A stretch of 64,000 nucleotides of DNA from Rossellomorea pakistanensis (GTDB lineage Bacteria; Bacillota; Bacilli; Bacillales; Bacillaceae_B). A program made the translations under genes and the position numbers. The notes beneath the pieces were generated by a model that saw nothing but the letters and a program-made list of their open reading frames with translations, did no database searches and was not told the origin of the DNA. The stretch spans positions 682,001-746,000 of the forward strand of contig NZ_JAFBDZ010000001.1 in NCBI RefSeq assembly GCF_016908495.1. The letters are read 5' to 3'. Shown here one piece after another: positions 9,068 to 17,454 of the stretch (positions are counted from its first letter, which is position 1; each line of letters begins with the position of its first letter).

Positions 9068-10456
9068 TTATTTCACCTCGAGTAATGCTTTCGCTTTATT
9101 TAATGTTTCTTCATATTCACCAGCTGGGATGGAATCGTAAACCACTCCAGCTCCTGCCTGGACATATGCTTTGGTATCCTTCAATATCATCGTTCTGATT
9201 GCAAGGGCAAAATCAAGATTTCCATTTGCACTGATGTATCCTACTGCCCCTGAGTAAACACCTCTTTTCAGGTTCTCTAATTCACTAATTATTTGCATTG
9301 CCCTAATTTTCGGTGCACCACTTACAGTACCGGCAGGTAGACATGCTTTTAATGCACTAAGAGAGGTTTCATGACCCTTTAGAGTCCCAGTTACTTCAGA
9401 TACAATGTGCATTACATATTTATATCGTTCAACCATCATATATTTACTGAGCTTTATACTACCTGGCTTGCAAACTCTTCCAAGATCATTTCTCCCTAAA
9501 TCTACAAGCATTTGATGTTCAGCCACTTCCTTTTCATCTAGCAGCATCTCTTCTTCCAATTTTTTATCTTCTTCGTCTGAATGCCCTCTTCTTCTGGTTC
9601 CGGCGATTGGATTTGTTGTCACCGTTCGATCCGTTACTTTGATCAAGCTTTCAGGAGAAGTTCCCAATACAATGTAATTTTCAAAGTCTAGGAAAAACAT
9701 ATAAGGAGAAGGGTTACTTCTTCTTAATTTCCGGTAATATTGAAAAGGCTGACCGGTAAAATCTGCGTGTAACCGTTGAGATAAAACAACTTGAAAAATT
9801 TCTCCTTCATTGATATACTCTTTTGCTTCTTTAACTTTTTGTTCAAATGAAGATTTGGCCGTTCTAGATTGAAAATGACTTAGAGTAAAATCTTCCTCAA
9901 ATTCTACTATTCCCTTAGTGATTTCTTGTTCCAAATCGTCCAATAACTTCTTTCTGTTGACTTCTTCGCCTGTAATCCAGCGGTCAATAGCGATGCAATA
10001 AATTTTTTGTAGTAAATGATCATAAACGATAAGTTTTTCATAAAACATAAGGTGAATATCAGGCATTTCTAGTTCATCCTCTTCGTCCCCGCCAATGGTT
10101 TCGAACATTTTTACAACGTCATATCCAAGGTATCCAACGCCACCACAAGTAAATGGTATCTCCATTGGAAGAGTTAAGTCTTCCCTAACAAGTGTGTTTA
10201 AAATCCCCATTACATCTCCAGTTTCTTTCTCTACTTCCTTTGTTTGTAAATTAATTCGTTCTATTTTATTCCCCCATGCAAGAAATTCATAATAAGGATC
10301 AACTCCAATAAAGGAGTATCTACCTGTTTTTTCATGTTTTAACGAGCTTTCTAGCAAAAATTTCTTTTTTCCTTTTAGCTTTAGATATAAGGAGATTGGG
10401 GTATGCTGATCACCTTCAAGTACCCTTACTTCACTTTGAATCGTGTTAATTTTCAC
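9068..10456 (-). CDS. trpE: Anthranilate synthase component I
   Basis: Converts chorismate and ammonia to anthranilate. 462 residues from GTG 10456, which has GGAGGT 8 nt upstream; longer in-frame starts lie inside the T-box terminator and are rejected. The N-terminal feedback-inhibition motif LLES (residues about 33-36) followed by RYSFIG predicts tryptophan sensitivity. Chorismate-binding motifs include NPIAGTRRRG, VDLGRNDLGRV and PAGTVSGAPKIRAM near the C-terminus. First gene of trpEGDCFBA; controlled by the two T-boxes immediately upstream. Confidence 0.97.
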   Translation of the reverse strand: MKINTIQSEVRVLEGDQHTPISLYLKLKGKKKFLLESSLKHEKTGRYSFIGVDPYYEFLAWGNKIERINLQTKEVEKETGDVMGILNTLVREDLTLPMEIPFTCGGVGYLGYDVVKMFETIGGDEEDELEMPDIHLMFYEKLIVYDHLLQKIYCIAIDRWITGEEVNRKKLLDDLEQEITKGIVEFEEDFTLSHFQSRTAKSSFEQKVKEAKEYINEGEIFQVVLSQRLHADFTGQPFQYYRKLRRSNPSPYMFFLDFENYIVLGTSPESLIKVTDRTVTTNPIAGTRRRGHSDEEDKKLEEEMLLDEKEVAEHQMLVDLGRNDLGRVCKPGSIKLSKYMMVERYKYVMHIVSEVTGTLKGHETSLSALKACLPAGTVSGAPKIRAMQIISELENLKRGVYSGAVGYISANGNLDFALAIRTMILKDTKAYVQAGAGVVYDSIPAGEYEETLNKAKALLEVK

Positions 10457-10482
10457 TTTTATGAACCTCCAAATTTTTAAAA

Positions 10483-10765
10483 TAAAAAAGTCCTCCATAA
10501 ACACATGACTAGTGTTTATGGAGGACGAATTGATTCGCGGTGCCACCTCGCATTGGAAAGCTATACTTTCCCGCTTATTCGGGTACGGGATTCTTCTATC
10601 CGATACCCTATCCAGTTAACGGTGGAAGCCGTGTTACCGTACTCAATTTCAGGCAACCTCTCATAAGTCCATTCAACCAGCTGTATCGTGCTAGCTCTCA
10701 CCCCTGCTAGCTCTCTGTAACGAATCCAACTGGCTTACTCCTCTTATTCAGCGATTTACATTATT
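10483..10765 (-). promoter_or_regulatory. T-box riboswitch (tRNA-Trp), promoter-distal copy next to trpE
   Basis: Minus strand: Stem I with AGAGAGCTAGC, specifier UGG at 10671-10669 in the context GAA-UGG-ACUU, T-box sequence AGGTGGCACCGCG, and a long terminator GTCCTCCATAAACAC / GTGTTTATGGAGGAC followed by TTTTTT. The specifier is the tryptophan codon, as expected upstream of trpE. Confidence 0.95.
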
Positions 10766-10775
10766 TTTTTTGTAT

Positions 10776-11085
10776 AGAAAAAGGGTCCCTCATCCTAATA
10801 AAAAGGACGAGAGACCCCGTGGTACCACCTTTGTTGGCTGTAAATACAGCCCACTTTAAGTATCAAAGCAAAAATCTTTAATACCTGTCTCTTGTATCGA
10901 TGAGACGTTCGCCGACCCTAATAATAACTATCGTTACGTTGGTTCGGAGGCTCAGAAGTCCATTCCTCTAACGGAACACGCTAGTTCACACCAACCACTA
11001 GCTCTCTGAAGTGATCCAATTAGAGTACTACTCTTCATCAATGCCCTTCCGTTCTTTATTTGTTATTCATCTTATGACGATTAAT
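10776..11085 (-). promoter_or_regulatory. T-box riboswitch (tRNA-Trp), first copy in the trp leader
   Basis: A second complete T-box upstream of the first: Stem I AGAGAGCTAGTGG, specifier UGG at 10962-10960 (GAGGAA-UGG-ACUU), T-box AAAGGTGGTACCACGG and terminator GGGTCTCTCGTCC / GGATGAGGGACCC with TTTTT. Both copies must antiterminate for trpE to be transcribed, which gives a steeper response to uncharged tRNA-Trp. A tandem arrangement is recalled from the B. cereus/anthracis trp operon. Confidence 0.95.
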
Positions 11086-11108
11086 TTAAATTGTCAAGAA
11101 AAAAATTT

Positions 11109-11741
11109 TTAGAGGGAATATTTTTTTAGTAGTGCTCGATTCCACTGTGGAGCTAATTCCTTGATTTTACTAAGTTTTTCCACATCTTCCTTTTTACCTT
11201 TATTATGAAAAAGGATATCATTACACAATAAAATATCCCATTGCTCATCAAGTCTGTTTACTAAGGTAATAGATGAATTCATCGTAACCCAGCCTTCTTT
11301 AATTACTTTTAAGAAATAACCTGTAAATCCTGTTTCCACTACTTTTTTCAATAGATCGGTTTCATGATTATTCTTTGAAATAGTGGAACAAGGGATTCTT
11401 CCTTGCGTAACTTGGACGATTGTCTCCCCAATATAAAATGTATCGCCAATGGCAACTTTATCTTCCGTTAATCCTTCTACAGTTAAATTTTCGCCGAATG
11501 CTGGGATAGGAAGCGTTCGACCATAGATTCTCTTCCAATACTGGTATCTTTCATATGGGTAAACACAAACTGCGCGATCTGGCCCCCCATGAAAGTCGGT
11601 ATTCGCTACACCATCCTTCTGAAAACCGTTAAAAGATAGGAATGCTTTATCTACTTGTCTTTTTTGAATTCCTGTTGTAAACGGCTTCCCTTTATATTCA
11701 ATCGTTTTTGGTTCACCAATTGAAAGTCCGATGATTTTCAT
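11109..11741 (-). CDS. MOSC-domain protein (YiiM/YflK type)
   Basis: 210 residues from ATG 11741 (GGTGG 8 nt upstream; an in-frame codon 18 bases earlier lacks an SD). The MOSC domain spans about residues 25-165: DFHGGPDRAVCVYPYERY is the family signature, FGENLTVEGL follows, and the conserved cysteine is in GRIPCSTIS. MOSC proteins handle sulfur from the molybdenum cofactor; YiiM-type members take part in detoxification of N-hydroxylated compounds. Probably cotranscribed with the GNAT gene just upstream (12 bases apart). Confidence 0.88.
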   Translation of the reverse strand: MKIIGLSIGEPKTIEYKGKPFTTGIQKRQVDKAFLSFNGFQKDGVANTDFHGGPDRAVCVYPYERYQYWKRIYGRTLPIPAFGENLTVEGLTEDKVAIGDTFYIGETIVQVTQGRIPCSTISKNNHETDLLKKVVETGFTGYFLKVIKEGWVTMNSSITLVNRLDEQWDILLCNDILFHNKGKKEDVEKLSKIKELAPQWNRALLKKYSL

Positions 11742-11752
11742 CGTATTTCCAC

Positions 11753-12613
11753 CTACCAATCACATTCAAATTTCATTAATGTGGAATCACAAACAGGCAC
11801 ATATCCGATTTCCATGTAAATCTTGTTAGAAGTCGGGTAATCTAAATCGGTATAAAGGGTACAGAAATCATATGTTTCTAGTAACTTTCTACTTAATGTA
11901 GCAACAACAGATGTCCCGTATCCTTCTTTCCTAAACTCATTTGGAGTGTAAACCAAATTTATTGTTATTCCGTTTTTTGTTTTCCTAGCACTTCTTGCCA
12001 TTGAAACAGGTTTACCATTCACATCCCACAGATAGACAGATTTCTCTTTTTCAATCATTTCTTCAGCCCTTTTTCTCGCTTGTTCTGGAGTTAACGTCGA
12101 TTCCCCTGTATCTTTTATGAACCCTATGATCCATTTTGAGATTAACTCAAAATCGTGAACAGTCGCTTTTCTCATGCTTCCTTCACTGATCCTTACATTG
12201 TTCACCTTATCTAATCGATAGATTCTTTGTCTCATAGCAGTATAACTTTTCTTTCCCGTCATCTGCTTCCAGATTATTGTGAAATCCTTTACAGTCTTTT
12301 TTTCTCCAATCAATCCTGGGACAATAATTTTATTCTCCATTAAAAATTGAAAAAGCTTTTCTGCTATTTCCCGATGATTTTGCCTATACTCAGGTCGAAC
12401 AAAAATAATCAGATTATGTGGTGGAGTCATTAAAAAACCTGCTATTACTTCTTCTTCACTTAATGCAACAGCTAGAAAAGGATTTTGATACTTTCCATCA
12501 ATAATTTGATTAAGAAGTCCTAGAGCTAAATTGTTTTCAGCTTCATTTTCAATTAAAAAAGGATGCATTATTTGATAATAGGATTTAGCATCTTTAAACG
12601 TTTGTATTTTCAT
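11753..12613 (-). CDS. GNAT N-acetyltransferase, two-part protein
   Basis: About 286 residues. The N-terminal 130 residues are a degenerate acetyltransferase-like domain; the C-terminal half is a standard GNAT, with RKATVHDFELISKW, the acetyl-CoA loop FRKEGYGTSVVA and the closing segment NKIYMEIGYVPV. Several start codons (GTG 12622, ATG 12619, ATG 12613) lie close together after GGTGA; I prefer 12613 for spacing, with low certainty. Upstream of and probably cotranscribed with the MOSC gene. Substrate unknown. Confidence 0.82.
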   Translation of the reverse strand: MKIQTFKDAKSYYQIMHPFLIENEAENNLALGLLNQIIDGKYQNPFLAVALSEEEVIAGFLMTPPHNLIIFVRPEYRQNHREIAEKLFQFLMENKIIVPGLIGEKKTVKDFTIIWKQMTGKKSYTAMRQRIYRLDKVNNVRISEGSMRKATVHDFELISKWIIGFIKDTGESTLTPEQARKRAEEMIEKEKSVYLWDVNGKPVSMARSARKTKNGITINLVYTPNEFRKEGYGTSVVATLSRKLLETYDFCTLYTDLDYPTSNKIYMEIGYVPVCDSTLMKFECDW

Positions 12614-12777
12614 TTTCATCACCGCTAGTTTAATTCGACAAATTCCTTCTAATTCCTTTAAGTATTACTTACTTTATTAAAAAATTATTAAACACTTGTG
12701 CTTGTAGACTTTGTTTTATATTGATTAGTGTTCAATCCCACATTATAATTAAATACAATTTATGGGGGTGGTATATT

Positions 12778-13290
12778 TTGAGTTTAACAATTTTGAGTGG
12801 TGATCATGCGAAAGAATATTGGCGTTTGAGACAAGAGGCATTAAAACAAAATGGGGAAGCATTTGCAACTACTTACGAAGAAGCCATAAACAGGGAAGAT
12901 CCATTAGAAAGAACAAAACAAAATTTAATGTCAAACGAAAGTATTACATATGGATCTTGGGAAAATGGAACACTTGTAGGAGTCGTGACTCTTCTTTTAG
13001 AAAGACATACAAAAATGAAGCATAAGGCACATATCATGGCCATGTATGTAAACGGGGAATATAGAGGTAAAGGAATCGCACGGTCTCTTCTTCAAGCTGT
13101 CATAAAGAAATCGAAAGAATTAGGGTTGGAACAACTTCACTTAACTGTTGTATCATCAAATACTGCCGCCGTTAACCTTTATACTTCGGTTGGTTTTCAA
13201 ACATATGGAATCGAAAAACGATCAATGAAGTACAATGGAGAATACTTTGACGAAGCTCATATGGTGAACTTTTTTCATACTATCACATGA
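12778..13290 (+). CDS. GNAT N-acetyltransferase
   Basis: 170 residues from TTG 12778, which follows GGGGGTGG by 6 nt; an earlier in-frame TTG at 12721 has no SD and would add a segment without GNAT similarity. The acetyl-CoA motif is YVNGEYRGKGIARSLL, with VVSSNTAAVNLYTSVGFQTYG at the C-terminal end. This is a single-domain, YkkB/RimI-like protein. Monocistronic, ended by the hairpin at 13295-13327. Acceptor unknown. Confidence 0.88.
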   Translation: MSLTILSGDHAKEYWRLRQEALKQNGEAFATTYEEAINREDPLERTKQNLMSNESITYGSWENGTLVGVVTLLLERHTKMKHKAHIMAMYVNGEYRGKGIARSLLQAVIKKSKELGLEQLHLTVVSSNTAAVNLYTSVGFQTYGIEKRSMKYNGEYFDEAHMVNFFHTIT

Positions 13291-13294
13291 GCAT

Positions 13295-13327
13295 AAAAAA
13301 ACCCCACTAAAACTTAGTGGGGTTTCA
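13295..13327. terminator. Bidirectional terminator between GNAT gene and fruA
   Basis: Hairpin ACCCCACTAA / TTAGTGGGGT, with an A run on the left and TTTC on the right. It can end both the plus-strand GNAT transcript and the minus-strand fru transcript. Confidence 0.85.
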
Positions 13328-13330
13328 ATT

Positions 13331-15196
13331 CTAGTTATTTATCGGCTTTTTAAGTAAGCCAACCATTAAAGCTGTCATCAATGAACCTATTAAAATAGCT
13401 AAAAAGTATAGGAATATGCTCCCTTCAATAACTGGGAAAACAAAGATTCCTCCATGTGGAGCAGGAAGCCCGATTCCAAATACCATTGCTAACGCACCAG
13501 CAATTGCTGATCCAGTAATCGCAGCTGGTATTACTCGTAAAGGGTCTGCTGCTGCAAACGGAATTGCCCCTTCTGTTATAAAAGAGGCCCCCATGAAGTA
13601 ACAAGAAAAACCAGCTTTACGCTCAGACTCATTAAAACGGTTTTTAAAGAAAGTGGTAGCTAATGCCATTCCAAGTGGAGGCACCATTCCACCTGCCATT
13701 ATGGCGGCATGCGGCCCTAGATTCCCACCTTCAATCATAGCAATTCCAAATGTAAATGCGGCTTTATTAATTGGACCACCTAAGTCAACAGCCATCATTC
13801 CACCTAAAATTAATCCAAGGACAATCAAATTCCCTGTGCCAAGCCCGCTAAGCCATGCTTGTATCCCTGAATTTAATACGCTAAGTGGTTGTACAAGAAA
13901 GTACATGATAAAACCTGTAACAAAAATAGAAATTAAAGGATAAATAAGAACTGGTTTTAACCCATCAAGTACTTCTGGAAGGTTTCTAAGTAGCCATTTT
14001 AAGAAGACTACGAAATATCCTGCCAGAAATCCGGCAATGATTCCTCCTAAGAACCCCGCATCTCCGTTGGCAGCCATGTAACCTCCAACTAGACCTGGGG
14101 CAAACCCTGGTCGATCTGCAATACTCATTGCAATAAACCCAGCTAATACAGGAACGATTAACGCAAATGCATTTGCGCCACCTATGGTATTAAGTATTGC
14201 CGCAAATTGATTATATTCTGCTGAATCAGGATTTGCGGATTGTGCACCAAAAATAAAGGAGATAGCGATCAAAATCCCACCACCAACAACAAATGGAAGC
14301 ATATTAGACACACCATTCATCAAATGCCTGTATATCCCTAACCCTTTTCTCCCTTTTTCAGATGATGACGAATCGTCTTTTTCACCATTTGCATTATAAA
14401 TTGGGGCATCTTGCCTTTGGGCTTTATCGAGAAGCTCTCCTGATTTTCGAATTCCATCGGCAACAGGCACTTGAATCACATGTTTTCCTTTAAATCTCTC
14501 CATCGATACTTTGGTATCTGCTGCAACGATAATCGCGGTTGCATTCTCTATCTCTTCAGATGTTAGAACATTCTTGGCTCCACCTGAACCATTCGTTTCT
14601 ACTTTGATTTCGATATTCATTTCTTTAGCCTTCGCCTTGAGAGCATCAGCGGCCATATAGGTATGGGCAATACCGGTTGGGCATGCTGTGACAGCTAAAA
14701 CTTTACCAGAACTACTATCCGTTTCTATATCTTCGGCATCCTCTTTGTCATGCTCATTAATAATAGAAATGATTTCGTCTTTTGTCATGGCGTTCATTAA
14801 GTGATTCCTCACCTCAGAATCCATTAATATTGACGATAATCGACTTAGAGCTTCTAAATGAGTTTGATTGGCACCTTCTGTTGCAGCAATCATAAAGAAC
14901 AAATGGGCAGGCTGTCCATCAAGTGATTCATAATTTACACCTTCTACTGACTTCCCAAACACGATAGCTGGTTCTCCTACTGCTTTTGTTTTGGCATGTG
15001 GGATAGCAATACCTTCCCCTATACCCGTGGTGCTTTGCTCTTCTCGATTCATAATTTGAGTCTTAAACTCTACTTTATCTGTAAGCTTACCTGCCTGGTC
15101 TAAAACAGATACCAGTTCGTCAATGACCTCATTTTTCGACTGTGATTGAATTTTTAATAGAATTGTTTCTGGTGTTAATAATTGTGTAATTCTCAT
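13331..15196 (-). CDS. fruA: PTS fructose transporter EIIABC
   Basis: Membrane permease that takes up fructose and phosphorylates it to fructose-1-phosphate. 621 residues in the order IIA-IIB-IIC. IIA: phospho-His67 in GIAIPHAKT. IIB: phospho-Cys172 in VTACPTGIAHTY. A charged linker leads to IIC (about 290-621), with many transmembrane segments including GGGILIAISFIFG and GLPAPHGGIFVFP. Third gene of fruRKA, 2 bases after fruK. Its product is the inducer-related substrate of FruK, and control is expected from FruR and CcpA. Confidence 0.96.
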   Translation of the reverse strand: MRITQLLTPETILLKIQSQSKNEVIDELVSVLDQAGKLTDKVEFKTQIMNREEQSTTGIGEGIAIPHAKTKAVGEPAIVFGKSVEGVNYESLDGQPAHLFFMIAATEGANQTHLEALSRLSSILMDSEVRNHLMNAMTKDEIISIINEHDKEDAEDIETDSSSGKVLAVTACPTGIAHTYMAADALKAKAKEMNIEIKVETNGSGGAKNVLTSEEIENATAIIVAADTKVSMERFKGKHVIQVPVADGIRKSGELLDKAQRQDAPIYNANGEKDDSSSSEKGRKGLGIYRHLMNGVSNMLPFVVGGGILIAISFIFGAQSANPDSAEYNQFAAILNTIGGANAFALIVPVLAGFIAMSIADRPGFAPGLVGGYMAANGDAGFLGGIIAGFLAGYFVVFLKWLLRNLPEVLDGLKPVLIYPLISIFVTGFIMYFLVQPLSVLNSGIQAWLSGLGTGNLIVLGLILGGMMAVDLGGPINKAAFTFGIAMIEGGNLGPHAAIMAGGMVPPLGMALATTFFKNRFNESERKAGFSCYFMGASFITEGAIPFAAADPLRVIPAAITGSAIAGALAMVFGIGLPAPHGGIFVFPVIEGSIFLYFLAILIGSLMTALMVGLLKKPINN

Positions 15197-15198
15197 AT

Positions 15199-16119
15199 CT
15201 ACTGCCCCTCCCCTGTTTCTATCCTTATTTCATCATAGATCTCCACAATTTTTTGTCTTGTACATAAATCCAGTGAAAAAGCTGTTGCTGAGCCAGATGC
15301 AACCGCAAACTGAAAAGCATGCTTCATCGAATGATTTTTATCAATTGAAGCCATAAATCCTGCCACGGTAGAATCTCCTGCTCCAACGGTACTTTTAACA
15401 GCTCGATTGGGGACTTTAGCGACAAGTGTATGATCTTTATTAAGGAAAACTGCTCCCTGTTCCCCCATTGAAACCATTACATTTACCGCTCCGTCTTTTA
15501 ACATTAATCGTCCATAATGAATCGCGTCCTTCACGGATTCAATATTGGTTCCATAAATTTCACCAAGCTCATGATGGTTAGGCTTCACTAAATAAGGGTG
15601 ATTAGCTAACACTGAGCTTAACAATCCTTTTTCAGCATCAATGACAAAACGAACATCTCGACTTTGGCAAAGTTCAGCTATATCTTTATAGGTTGTAGAC
15701 GGTACAGATTTAGGAATACTTCCAGCTAAGATAAGGGTATCCCTATTGTTTAACTCTTGAATCTGTACAAATAATTCTTGTAAATGTTCATTTGGAATAA
15801 TTGGGCCATTACCATTTAATTCGGTTTCCTTTTGAGATTTTAGTTTCAAATTGATTCTGGATGGAGTCGGTACTGATATAAAATGATTTAGAACCCCTTC
15901 ATCGTTCAGGAAACTACGGATGAAGTCTCCCGTAAAACCACCTGCAAACCCCAGAGCTTTATTTGCTACCCCAAGTCTTGTTAATACTCTTGAAACATTA
16001 ATTCCTTTTCCTCCAGGGAGAAAGGTTTCTTCTTTCGTTCTATTTAATTTACCCTCTTCAAAACCATCTACTTTTGCAATATAGTCCACTGATGGGTTTA
16101 GAGTTAATGTATAAATCAT
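15199..16119 (-). CDS. fruK: 1-phosphofructokinase
   Basis: Phosphorylates fructose-1-phosphate to fructose-1,6-bisphosphate. 306 residues, PfkB (ribokinase) family. N-terminal signature LPGGKGINVSRVL (about 36-48), ATP/catalytic signature STVGAGDSTVAGF with the base Asp near residue 248. The start overlaps the end of fruR by 4 bases (ATGA), so translation is coupled. It converts the product of FruA and lowers the fructose-1-phosphate that inactivates FruR. Confidence 0.96.
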   Translation of the reverse strand: MIYTLTLNPSVDYIAKVDGFEEGKLNRTKEETFLPGGKGINVSRVLTRLGVANKALGFAGGFTGDFIRSFLNDEGVLNHFISVPTPSRINLKLKSQKETELNGNGPIIPNEHLQELFVQIQELNNRDTLILAGSIPKSVPSTTYKDIAELCQSRDVRFVIDAEKGLLSSVLANHPYLVKPNHHELGEIYGTNIESVKDAIHYGRLMLKDGAVNVMVSMGEQGAVFLNKDHTLVAKVPNRAVKSTVGAGDSTVAGFMASIDKNHSMKHAFQFAVASGSATAFSLDLCTRQKIVEIYDEIRIETGEGQ

Positions 16120-16868
16120 GATGTCACAACCTTAATTGTCCTTTGATTTTGAAAAGCTTCTATCTGATCTCCTTCAAGCTGATTCGTGATTACGACTGCT
16201 TCTCCGATATCTCCAACTTTTGAAAATGAAATTTCTCCAAACTTTGAGCTATCTGCTAATATGAAGGCTTCTCTAGATAAATCAAGAGAAGCTTTTTTAA
16301 TTTGTGCTTCTTCAGGATCAGGAGTCGTGAATCCATACTGATGATGTACCCCATTAATCCCTATAAATGCTTTATCAAACCGGTAATGGTTAAGTGATTG
16401 AAGAGCGCTGCCTCCAATCATCGCTTTTGTAGTCGGTTTTATCATTCCACCGATTAAATAGGTTTTAAATCCTTTCTTTAACAAACGATCAACATGACTA
16501 ATTCCATTGGTTACAATGACAACTTCAACCTCTGGCAGGTAATCAATCATATGGTAGGTTGTCGTACCTGCATCAATAAATAAGCAGTCACCTTCTCCAA
16601 CTAATGATGCAGCATACTGGGCAATTTTCATTTTTTCTTGAATGTTTTTGGCTGTTTTTTCAGATTCAGTCAATTCCTTTAGCTTTCCCTGTAAACCTGC
16701 TGCACCCCCATGAACTCTTTTCAAAAACTTCCCTTGCTCCAGATAGGTTAAATCTCGCCGGATTGTTGATTCTGAAGAGTTTGTTAGCTCAACAAGTTCA
16801 TTTATCTTAACGACATTTTTTATTTTTAATTGTTCTAAAATAATTCGATGTCTTTCTTCTGTTAACAT
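16116..16868 (-). CDS. fruR: DeoR-family fructose operon repressor
   Basis: 250 residues from ATG 16868 (TAAGGAGG 6-7 nt upstream); a longer frame would begin upstream of the -10 box and is rejected. N-terminal DeoR winged helix: MLTEERHRIILEQL, then SSESTIRRDLTYLE and the recognition segment. The C-terminal DeoRC sugar-phosphate domain carries FIDAGTTTYHM, VTNGISH and GGMIKPTTKAMIG. Probably represses its own operon until fructose-1-phosphate rises. First gene of fruRKA. Confidence 0.95.
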   Translation of the reverse strand: MLTEERHRIILEQLKIKNVVKINELVELTNSSESTIRRDLTYLEQGKFLKRVHGGAAGLQGKLKELTESEKTAKNIQEKMKIAQYAASLVGEGDCLFIDAGTTTYHMIDYLPEVEVVIVTNGISHVDRLLKKGFKTYLIGGMIKPTTKAMIGGSALQSLNHYRFDKAFIGINGVHHQYGFTTPDPEEAQIKKASLDLSREAFILADSSKFGEISFSKVGDIGEAVVITNQLEGDQIEAFQNQRTIKVVTS

Positions 16869-16899
16869 AGAATCCTCCTTAAACGGATCTGCACTACTT

Positions 16900-16961
16900 A
16901 TTATATTGCAAAGGCTTTCAGAATTCAATCATAAAACTCCACTTTCAATCAAAATCAATCA
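16900..16961 (-). promoter_or_regulatory. fruRKA promoter with phased TCAATCA repeats and a cre-like site
   Basis: A sigma-A promoter on the minus strand: -35 TTGAAT (16928-16923), 17 bp spacer, -10 TATAAT (16905-16900). Three TCAATCA repeats begin at 16925, 16945 and 16955, 10 or 20 bp apart and therefore on one face of the helix; they are candidate FruR sites. The spacer contains TGCAAAGGCTTTCA (16907-16920), one mismatch from the CcpA cre consensus. Confidence 0.75.
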
Positions 16962-16971
16962 CAGAATAACC

Positions 16972-17003
16972 AAAAAAAGAATAATCCATTTTCGATTATT
17001 CTT
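16972..17003 (-). terminator. Rho-independent terminator after the microprotein gene
   Basis: Perfect arms AAGAATAATC / GATTATTCTT with a 7-base loop; on the minus strand a run of seven T follows. It ends a transcript coming from the Fur-box promoter and lies 26 bases after the microprotein stop codon. Confidence 0.8.
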
Positions 17004-17028
17004 TACTCAGTATGTATTCGGATTTCTC

Positions 17029-17118
17029 TTATATACTTCCGTACCAGATAAACGTAGAGATGATGATCATAACGAGGATAAAAAACCAGTAATCTTTAAA
17101 CCATTTTTTTAATAACAA
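17029..17118 (-). CDS. Candidate 29-residue single-pass membrane microprotein
   Basis: TTG start at 17118, with AAGGGATGG upstream, and TAA at 17029-17031. The product starts (M)LLKKWFKDYW, a basic/aromatic N-terminus, followed by a hydrophobic span FFILVMIIISTFIW and the tail YGSI. This is the layout of a small N-in membrane protein. It is followed by a proper terminator and preceded by a perfect promoter with a Fur box, which supports a real transcription unit. B. subtilis has Fur-controlled small proteins (FbpA/B/C, FbpC being of similar size); homology was not tested. Could also be a chance ORF in the 3' part of a regulatory RNA. Confidence 0.5.
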   Translation of the reverse strand: MLLKKWFKDYWFFILVMIIISTFIWYGSI

Positions 17119-17142
17119 TATGATCCATCCCTTCTAATCATA

Positions 17143-17269
17143 ATTTGAGGTTGACCCATCTGTATGGATCAACCTCAAGGGCAAAAAGGGGGTTTTTCAT
17201 GAACCATTCTCCGAAAGAGGGGGAATCTCTTATTGATCAGTTATCATTTAACTGTTGAGAATGATTTTC
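17143..17269 (-). ncRNA. Candidate Fur-regulated C-rich small RNA (FsrA-like)
   Basis: The predicted transcript begins near 17269, 7 bases after the -10 box. It contains two exposed C-rich stretches, ATTCCCCCTCTTTCGG (17226-17211) and AAAACCCCCTTTTTGCCC (about 17196-17179), which are complementary to Shine-Dalgarno sequences. A strong hairpin TTGAGGTTGATCC / GGGTCAACCTCAA follows (17177-17144). Fur control plus C-rich SD-targeting loops is the design of the iron-sparing RNA FsrA of Bacillus. The hairpin is followed by ATTATGATT, a weak U tract, so the RNA may end here or continue through the microprotein gene. Confidence 0.6.
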
Positions 17270-17305
17270 AATATCATTATAAAATGTATCATTAATCTAT
17301 GTCAA
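17256..17305 (-). promoter_or_regulatory. Sigma-A promoter overlapped by a Fur box
   Basis: Minus strand -35 TTGACA (17305-17300), 18 bp spacer, -10 TATAAT (17281-17276). Across the -10 and start point, bases 17256-17276 match the 21-bp Fur consensus (overlapping 7-1-7 repeats TGATAAT-N-ATTATCA) at 17 of 21 positions. This is an iron-repressed promoter by inference. Confidence 0.8.
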
Positions 17306-17348
17306 CCTATTTTAAAAATCTTTTCTACTTTTAATCATTTCTTTTCTA

Positions 17349-17431
17349 TTGATTTTTCTGAAGACGATGTGATAGAATTAATTTACACAATATATAGGTT
17401 ATCACTTCGAATCGAACTCTATATATTGTGT
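17349..17431 (+). promoter_or_regulatory. nrdAB promoter with two NrdR boxes
   Basis: Promoter-like -35 TTGATT (17349-17354), 18 bp, -10 TAGAAT (17373-17378). Two 16-bp boxes follow: ACACAATATATAGGTT (17385-17400) and ACTCTATATATTGTGT (17416-17431). Their starts are 31 bp apart, three helical turns, as required for NrdR, the repressor of ribonucleotide reductase genes. The outer halves form an inverted repeat. Confidence 0.8.
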
Positions 17432-17454
17432 CCACTACAGGTTTCATCCTTGAT

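Noticed and set aside
10457..10546. Longer trpE start upstream of GTG 10456
   Set aside because: The extra 30 codons lie in the T-box terminator stem and have no SD.
13416..13943. Plus-strand ORFs inside fruA
   Set aside because: Antisense shadows of the hydrophobic EIIC coding sequence, without SD or protein-like composition.
17143..17178. Hairpin TTGAGGTTGA/TCAACCTCAA as terminator of a plus-strand gene
   Set aside because: No plus-strand gene ends there, and no T run follows on the plus strand. It fits better as part of the minus-strand RNA.
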